DNA from: Thioclava nitratireducens
GTDB lineage: Bacteria > Pseudomonadota > Alphaproteobacteria > Rhodobacterales > Rhodobacteraceae
DNA length: 64,000 nucleotides
NCBI RefSeq assembly: GCF_001940525.2
Contig: NZ_CP019437.1
Coordinates: forward strand, 1,214,501-1,278,500
Direction: 5' to 3'
Under the pieces are notes generated by a model. That model made no database searches, was not told the origin of the DNA, and was given only the letters and a program-made list of their open reading frames with translations. The position numbers and the translations under genes are program-made. Below are positions 58,909 through 64,000 of the stretch, piece by piece. Positions within the stretch are counted from its first letter, which is position 1. Each line of letters opens with the position of its first letter.

Positions 58909-59568
58909 TCAAATCGCCTCGGCCTCGCGCTTGTCCCACATTGCCCGGAAGGCCTTGCGGCTCTGGCAAAGCTTGATCCAGCTTTGCAGTCGCGGATAGG
59001 GGGCGAGGAACTCGGGGTGGTCCTGCCCGTAGCGCAGAACCTCCGCCAGATTGAGATCGGTCACGGTAAACCGGCCACCCACGATATGGCTATGCGTCTC
59101 CAGATGGGTCTCGAGCGCGGTCAGCGGCCGGGCGAGCTTCGATAGAAGCGAGGCGATCTCGGCCTTGCCCTCGGGCGTGTCCTGTTCCTTGCGGCGATAG
59201 ACGAAGCTGAGCGCGAGCGCGTCGGTCTCGATCCAGGTCGCGGCGAAGAGCGCCCATTGCTCCATCAGCGACAGCTCGCGCTCATGCGCGGGGGCAAGGG
59301 GCCCGCCCGCCTTGCGAGCGAGATGCAGGTTGATCGCAAGCGACTCCGTCAGGATCAACCCGTCTTCCTCCAGCACCGGGATCGCGCCCATCGGCGAGAG
59401 CTTGCGGAATTCGGGCGAGCGGGTGTTGAGCGGCACCTCCGGCGCGAGCGGATCCTTGAACCGGTTCGCCTGCACGACTCGGCGCAGACGGAACGGCAGG
59501 CCCAACTCCTCGAGCAGCCAGAGCGCCCGGCTCGCCCGCGAATGATAGTTGCCGTAGATCGTGATCAT
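58909..59568 (-). CDS. Glutathione S-transferase family protein
   Basis: This is a 219-residue cytosolic GST. The ATG at 59568 with GAGGGA upstream gives the normal N terminus (MITIYGNYHSRASRALWLLEELG), in which the glutathione-activating Ser or Tyr lies in the first loop (YHSRAS). The thioredoxin-like domain continues to GAIPVLEEDGLILTESLAINLHLA with the cis-Pro and the Glu-Ser pair that bind glutathione, followed by the helical C-terminal domain with GGRFTVTDLNLAEVL. Class and substrate are not determined. It is divergent from ppk2, with 141 bases between them. Confidence 0.9.
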   Translation of the reverse strand: MITIYGNYHSRASRALWLLEELGLPFRLRRVVQANRFKDPLAPEVPLNTRSPEFRKLSPMGAIPVLEEDGLILTESLAINLHLARKAGGPLAPAHERELSLMEQWALFAATWIETDALALSFVYRRKEQDTPEGKAEIASLLSKLARPLTALETHLETHSHIVGGRFTVTDLNLAEVLRYGQDHPEFLAPYPRLQSWIKLCQSRKAFRAMWDKREAEAI

Positions 59569-59709
59569 GTCCGTTCCCTCGTTTCGCGCGATTTCGGGGG
59601 CGTTTTTACCCGCCGGAAGGTCAGCAGACACGGGTTTTTGACACGTATCAAGGCACATCACGCGGGATTGCGCGACGCTTCGCAAGGTTCAGCCAACGGA
59701 GGTATAGGC

Positions 59710-60720
59710 ATGAAGGATCAGGCCACGACCGAGCGGGATACGACTGCAAAAGCCGCGACCGCCGAGATGGCGGTCGACGCGCCTTCCCTTCCGGCGGAGG
59801 GATCGCCCGCAGGCGTCGAGGCCCTGCTGAAGGAGGCGGGCCCGAAGCAATTCCCGCGCGTCGATCCCAACGCGGTGCGGCTGGCCTTCGAGACGGGCAA
59901 ATATCCCTATCGTCGCAAAATGGCGCGCCCCGCTTACGAGACGGAGAAAGCGCAGCTTCAGGCCGAGTTGCTCAAGGTCCAGAAATGGGCGCAGGAGACC
60001 GGCGAGAAATTCGTGATCCTCTTCGAGGGCCGCGACGCGGCGGGCAAGGGCGGCACGATCAAGCGCTTCACCGAGCATCTCAATCCGCGCTTCGCCCGGG
60101 TCGTGGCGCTCAACAAGCCCTCCGAGGAGGAGCAGGGTCAATGGTATTTCCAGCGCTATGTCGAGCATCTGCCGACCGCGGGGGAGATGACCTTCTACGA
60201 TCGCAGCTGGTATAACCGCGCGGGCGTCGAACGCGTGATGGGCTTCTGCAAACCCAACGACTACCTCGAATTCATGCGCCAAACCCCGGAGTTGGAGCGG
60301 ATGTTCGTGCGCTCGGGCATCCGGCTCTACAAATATTGGTTCTCGGTCACCCGTGAGGAGCAACGCCGCCGGTTCACGGCACGTGAAACCGATCCGCTCA
60401 AGCGCTGGAAGCTGTCGCCGATCGATCTGGCAAGCCTCGATCGCTGGGACGATTACACCGAGGCGAAGGAGGCGATGTTTTTCTATACAGATACCGCCGA
60501 TGCCCCTTGGACCATCGTGAAATCGAACGACAAGAAGCGCGCGCGGCTGAACTGCATGAAGCATTTCCTCTCGACGCTGGACTATCCCGACAAGGATCCC
60601 TCGATCGCGACACCGCCCGATCCGCTGATCGTCGGCCATGCGAGCCATGTCGTGCATTCCTCGCAGCATATTCTTGGTGCATCTCTTCATCCCGATCAGC
60701 GTCGCGTGACCAAATCCTGA
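59710..60720 (+). CDS. ppk2: Polyphosphate kinase 2
   Basis: This is a 336-residue PPK2-family enzyme that transfers phosphate between polyphosphate and nucleotides, usually making GTP or ATP from NDPs. GGAGG lies seven bases before ATG 59710; the frame open from 59257 is rejected. The Walker A loop is FEGRDAAGKGGTIKRF (105-120), Walker B FYDRSWYNRAGVERVMGF (162-179), and lid-region arginines are in SVTREEQRRRFTARETDPLKRWKLSPID. The first 45 residues are a poorly conserved tail. One-domain architecture fits class I or III. It probably buffers nucleotide pools and phosphate stores under stress. Confidence 0.94.
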   Translation: MKDQATTERDTTAKAATAEMAVDAPSLPAEGSPAGVEALLKEAGPKQFPRVDPNAVRLAFETGKYPYRRKMARPAYETEKAQLQAELLKVQKWAQETGEKFVILFEGRDAAGKGGTIKRFTEHLNPRFARVVALNKPSEEEQGQWYFQRYVEHLPTAGEMTFYDRSWYNRAGVERVMGFCKPNDYLEFMRQTPELERMFVRSGIRLYKYWFSVTREEQRRRFTARETDPLKRWKLSPIDLASLDRWDDYTEAKEAMFFYTDTADAPWTIVKSNDKKRARLNCMKHFLSTLDYPDKDPSIATPPDPLIVGHASHVVHSSQHILGASLHPDQRRVTKS

Positions 60721-60813
60721 GCATGTGATCGCCGAGCGGGAACTCCCGGGCCCCTTTCGCCTTGTCCCTTGGCGTGTCGCAATCCATGTCAAAGAGAGGA
60801 ACCGGAGGAGCGC

Positions 60814-61415
60814 ATGGGCTGGAACGAAAGATTCGCCGGAGACGAGTATCTCTATGGCACGACCCCGGCGGATTTCGTGGCGCGTCAGGCGTGGCGTCTC
60901 GCGCCTGGGGCGCGGCTTCTGAGTATCGCCGATGGCGAAGGTCGCAACGGCACCTATCTCGCGAGCCTCGGGCTGCAGGTGACCGCCCTAGAACCCTCGG
61001 AAAACGCGCGCCGAAAGGCTGCCGAACTGGCGCAGGAGCGGGGCGTGTCTATGCAGACGATCGACGCCGATTTGCGCGGCTACGACTGGCCGCGGGGGAA
61101 TACGACGCCGTGCTCGCCTGCTTCATCCAGTTCGCCGACCCGGCCTTTCGGGCAGAGATTTTCGACGGCATTGCGACCGCACTCAAACCCGGCGGTCTCG
61201 CTTTGATCCACGGCTTCGCGCGCCGCCAGCCGCGCTACGGCACGGGCGGCCCGGGGATCGTGGAACAGCTTTACGATCTCGATCTCCTGCGTGACGCCTT
61301 CCCGCGCTGGGAGGTGCTGCATCAGGCCGATTACGATGCCGATCTAGACGAGGGCGCGGGCCATTCCGGGCGCGCGGCGCTGATCGATTTCGTCGTCCGC
61401 AAACCCGCACGGTGA
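60814..61415 (+). pseudogene. SAM-dependent methyltransferase with a single-base frameshift
   Basis: The gene begins at ATG 60814 behind GGAGGAG and reads MGWNERFAGDEYLYGTTPADF, then the SAM-binding loop LLSIADGEGRNGTYLASLG and LEPSENARRKAAELA, as in TehB-like class I methyltransferases. In the run of five G's at 61094-61098 the frame is lost: the continuation (EYDAVLACFIQFADPAFRAEIF ... LIDFVVRKPAR, in segments) is in the +2 frame and ends at 61415. One extra G would restore a normal protein of about 200 residues. It is either an authentic frameshift mutation in a homopolymer or a sequencing error. The intact product would be a small cytosolic methyltransferase of unknown substrate. Confidence 0.88.
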
Positions 61416-61678
61416 TTCTGCAGCTTTCGTCAGGAAATTCGGGACTTCGCGCGGCTTCTACGCATAACGCTCGATGTTCCGTCGCGCTTTCTGCACGGTA
61501 TTCAGGCGTTTTTGCATCCTCCCTCGGCGGTCGGCCGGAACTTGCCGAAGCGCCCGCGCGTGCCTATCGCTCCGCGAGGGGAGATGTGTGTTTGCGCACA
61601 AAGGAGTGTCTTCGGAATGACACGATTGCGTGTAACATCAATTCGATACGTTTTCGCCATCGCAGACTGGAGTTCCTC

Positions 61679-62122
61679 ATGCGCAAGCCTCTCCTCGCCC
61701 TGACCTTGACCCTCGCCGCTACCGCCTCTTTCGCGCAATCGCCCAAGGATGCGGTGGACGCGCGCCAGGGCTATTTCGATCTGCTCGGCGCCCAGATGGC
61801 CGTGCTCGCGCCAATGGCGCAGGGCAAGACCGAGTTCGACGCGGCCAAGGCACAGACCGCCGCTGACAACATCGCGGCGCTCGCCAAGGTCGATATCCGT
61901 CCGCTCTTCGTCGAGGGCACCTCGGTCGACGACATGATGGAGACCCACGCGAAGTCGGAAATCTGGTCGAACATGGATCTCTTCGGACAGAAGCTCGACG
62001 GTTTGCATCAGGCCGCGGCGGAGATGCCTGCCGCAGCGGGCAGCCTCGACACGCTTCAGCCGGCCGTCGGGAAACTCGGCGGCGCCTGCAAGAGCTGCCA
62101 TGACGAGTTCCGCGCGAAGTAA
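61679..62122 (+). CDS. Cytochrome c' (c-type cytochrome, class II)
   Basis: This is a 147-residue periplasmic cytochrome. The ATG at 61679 (GGAG seven bases upstream) starts a signal peptide, MRKPLLALTLTLAATASFA, cleaved near residue 19. The mature protein is a four-helix bundle with the single heme motif CKSCH in GGACKSCHDEFRAK at the extreme C terminus, the hallmark of cytochrome c'/c556. The early GYFDLLGAQMAVLAPM helix is also typical. Roles in the family include NO binding and electron transfer. The cytochrome b561 gene follows after six bases, so the two probably form a redox pair. Confidence 0.93.
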   Translation: MRKPLLALTLTLAATASFAQSPKDAVDARQGYFDLLGAQMAVLAPMAQGKTEFDAAKAQTAADNIAALAKVDIRPLFVEGTSVDDMMETHAKSEIWSNMDLFGQKLDGLHQAAAEMPAAAGSLDTLQPAVGKLGGACKSCHDEFRAK

Positions 62123-62128
62123 CACCTG

Positions 62129-62725
62129 ATGAAAGACACTGCCGCCGCCCCCGCGAAGAAGACCGTCACGGTCTGGGATCCCGTCGTGCGCCTGTTCCAC
62201 TGGCTTCTGGTGCTGGCTTTTGCCGTTGCCTGGGGCCTGGGGGAGTGGGGGCCGAACCAGATGACATGGCATTTCTATGCGGGCTACGTCATCGCGGGAC
62301 TGTTGGCGGTGCGTCTGATCTGGGGGTTCGTGGGGCCGCGCACGGCGCGGTTCTCGCACTTCCTCTATGGGCCCAAGGAGGTGGCGGATTATCTTCGCCA
62401 CCTGCCATCCAAGGAAAGCTCCGACCATGTCGGGCATAATCCGCTTGGCGGCTGGTCTGTCGTCGTGATGCTGGGGCTTCTGATCGTGCAGGTCGTGACC
62501 GGGCTGACATCCGATCCGCAGGACTATATCAACGTCGGTCCGCTTGCGGGCTCCGTGCCCGAGAGCATCAGCACGAGCTGGGCGCCCAAGATCCACGAGC
62601 TTGTCTCGACCTTGCTGCTGATCGTGGTCGGCATCCATATCGCGGCCATCGTCTATTACCGGGCGTGGAAGGGCGTGAATCTCGTCAGGCCGATGATTAC
62701 CGGCAAGAAAGAGGTGGGGGAGTAA
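62129..62725 (+). CDS. Cytochrome b561-like diheme membrane protein
   Basis: This is a 198-residue four-helix b-type cytochrome of the bacterial b561/hydrogenase-cytochrome-b type. Heme-ligand histidines are placed as expected: VVRLFHWLLVLAF in helix 1, MTWHFYAGYVIAGLL in helix 2, PKIHELVSTLLLIVVGIHIAAIVYY in the last helices. VWDPVVRLFHW is the signature start of this family. With the preceding cytochrome c' it forms a conserved two-gene unit that probably carries electrons between the quinone pool and the periplasm. Confidence 0.92.
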   Translation: MKDTAAAPAKKTVTVWDPVVRLFHWLLVLAFAVAWGLGEWGPNQMTWHFYAGYVIAGLLAVRLIWGFVGPRTARFSHFLYGPKEVADYLRHLPSKESSDHVGHNPLGGWSVVVMLGLLIVQVVTGLTSDPQDYINVGPLAGSVPESISTSWAPKIHELVSTLLLIVVGIHIAAIVYYRAWKGVNLVRPMITGKKEVGE

Positions 62726-62768
62726 CCGCTCTCTTGACCGCCGCAGCGGGCGGGGCTAGCGCTCGCTC

Positions 62769-64000
62769 ATGACGAGCAACGATCCCCATCAGAGCGCGCC
62801 GCCGCCCCAGTCGCAGAGCCAAGCGATGCCTCTCGCCCGCCATGTGCGGGCGATCTTCACTCTGGGCCTGCCGCTGATCGGCTCCAATCTCGCGCAGATG
62901 CTGCTCAACGTGACCGATACGGTGATGGTGGGCTGGTATGGCGTCGAGGCGCTGGCGGCGCTGGTGCTGGGCACCTCCTATTTCTTCTCTATCTTCATGC
63001 TGGGCAACGGGATCGCGCTGGCGGTGATGGGGCGCGTCTCGGCGAGTCTGGGCGCGGATGACGAGGTGCAGGCGCGGCGCGACACCCGAATGGGGATCTG
63101 GCTATCGATCCTGTTCGGCGTCGCGATGCTCCCGCTGTTCTGGAATTCCGGCGCGGTGCTGGAGCTGCTGGGGCAGAAGCCCGAGATCGCGGCGCTCGCA
63201 CAGGATTACCTGCGTATCCTCGGCTTCGCGCTCGCGCCGGGGCTCGCGATGATGGTGATCCGGTCCTACCTGTCCGCGCAGGAGCGCACGGCGGTGCTGC
63301 TCTGGATCACGCTTGCGGCGGTTCTGCTGAACGCGGGCGTCAACTGGATCCTGATCTTCGGCAATTGGGGCGCGCCGGAACTGGGGGTGCGCGGTGCGGC
63401 GATCGCTTCGCTGAGCGCGATGGTGCTGAACCTCGTCGCGCAGGCGATCTATGCCGCGCGTGCGCCCGGACTGACTCATATCCGGCTGTTCCAGCGCTTC
63501 TGGCGGCCCGATTGGGAGGCGTTCTGGATCGTTGCGAAGATGGGGCTGCCGGTGGGGCTGACCTCCGTCGCGGAAGGCTCGATGTTTCAGGCCTCGGCGC
63601 TGATGATGGGCTGGATCGGCACGGTCGAACTGGCCGCGCACGGGATCGCGCTGCAGGTCTCCTCGATCACCTTCATGGTGCATGTCGGTCTCTCGAACGC
63701 CGCCACCGTGCGGGCAGGTCGGGCGCATGGGCGCCGTGATCCGCGCCTGCTGCGTGACGGGGCGTTGGCGGTGACGGGGATGTCGCTGGGCTTCGGTTTG
63801 CTGACGGTCGCGGTCTTCGTCTTCGCGGGGCCTTGGCTCACGCGCCTGTTTCTCGATGCGGACAACCCGGCCACGCCCGAGATCGTCCTCTACGGCGTTC
63901 GCTTTCTGATGGTCGCGGCGATCTTCCAGCTGTTCGACCTGATGCAGGTGATGGCTCTGGGACTGCTGCGTGGCGTGCAGGATACGCGCGTGCCGATGTG
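62769..64000 (+). CDS. MATE-family efflux transporter (runs off the window)
   Basis: This reading frame starts at ATG 62769 and remains open to the window end, giving the first 410 residues of a protein usually about 450 long. It has at least ten hydrophobic segments. MATE features include FTLGLPLIGSNLAQMLLNVTDTVMVGWYG (residues 30-58), LRILGFALAPGLAMMVIRSYLSAQ, and the second-half repeat AKMGLPVGLTSVAEGSMFQASALMMGW. It belongs to the NorM-like branch that exports cationic compounds with Na+ or H+. The stop codon lies beyond the window. Confidence 0.93.
   Translation, partial: MTSNDPHQSAPPPQSQSQAMPLARHVRAIFTLGLPLIGSNLAQMLLNVTDTVMVGWYGVEALAALVLGTSYFFSIFMLGNGIALAVMGRVSASLGADDEVQARRDTRMGIWLSILFGVAMLPLFWNSGAVLELLGQKPEIAALAQDYLRILGFALAPGLAMMVIRSYLSAQERTAVLLWITLAAVLLNAGVNWILIFGNWGAPELGVRGAAIASLSAMVLNLVAQAIYAARAPGLTHIRLFQRFWRPDWEAFWIVAKMGLPVGLTSVAEGSMFQASALMMGWIGTVELAAHGIALQVSSITFMVHVGLSNAATVRAGRAHGRRDPRLLRDGALAVTGMSLGFGLLTVAVFVFAGPWLTRLFLDADNPATPEIVLYGVRFLMVAAIFQLFDLMQVMALGLLRGVQDTRVPM

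Overview
The window looks like chromosome from a GC-rich alphaproteobacterium, most likely of the Rhodobacterales/Paracoccaceae type. This is inference, based on G+C of roughly two thirds by eye, GC-ending codons, two complete TRAP transporters, a bo3-type quinol oxidase, a cytochrome c'/b561 pair, a PaoABC-like molybdenum oxidoreductase and an apparent alphaproteobacterial general-stress promoter. I see no rRNA, tRNA, CRISPR array, integrase or transposase gene. Genes are densely packed, often with 1-8 base overlaps.

Layout. 1-3.9 kb: a LacI-type regulator (cut by the window edge), a near-perfect LacI-type operator, gluconokinase and a DctPQM TRAP transporter, probably a gluconate uptake module. 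3.9-6.5 kb: a luciferase-like monooxygenase, a crotonase and a MarR-type regulator. 6.5-12.1 kb: a second TRAP transporter divergent from pxpBCA (5-oxoprolinase), with one shared symmetric promoter region. 12.1-18.1 kb: cyoABCD, a channel-like membrane protein and an AI-2E/PerM permease. 18.1-20.4 kb: otsA with a GGAAC-N17-CGTT promoter and a downstream protein of unknown function. 20.5-22.1 kb: a fasciclin protein and topoisomerase IB. 22.2-27.4 kb: a five-gene molybdo-flavoenzyme operon with XdhC and MobA-like maturation factors. 27.6-33.1 kb: a PQQ dehydrogenase with a coupled small membrane protein, an aldo/keto reductase and an MFS exporter. 33.5-39.1 kb: oppABCDF. 39.2-46.2 kb: a Tat-exported CpdB-like phosphoesterase, an RND efflux pair and a small PLDc_N-like membrane protein. 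46.2-50.6 kb: a structured non-coding stretch, fructosamine kinase, a FUSC protein and ilvD. 50.7-55.8 kb: an Lhr-type helicase with PdeM, a cyclotransferase, an epimerase and a cluster of palindromic repeat elements. 55.8-64 kb: an AT-richer orphan gene, parE, a small DMT protein, GST, PPK2, a frameshifted methyltransferase, cytochrome c', cytochrome b561 and a MATE exporter that runs off the end.

How it fits together. The window is dominated by substrate import (TRAP x2, Opp), periplasmic oxidation and respiration (PQQ dehydrogenase, Mo oxidoreductase, bo3 oxidase, cytochromes) and stress or export functions (trehalose, polyphosphate, Lhr/PdeM, RND, MATE, MFS). In all three importer operons a stable hairpin lies between the binding-protein gene and the permease genes. 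The least ordinary parts are the mobile-looking repeats at 50.7 and 55.3-55.75 kb, the structured gap at 46.2-46.7 kb, the minus-strand terminator-like structures in front of oppA, the split PQQ dehydrogenase layout and the predicted stress-promoter pair around otsA.
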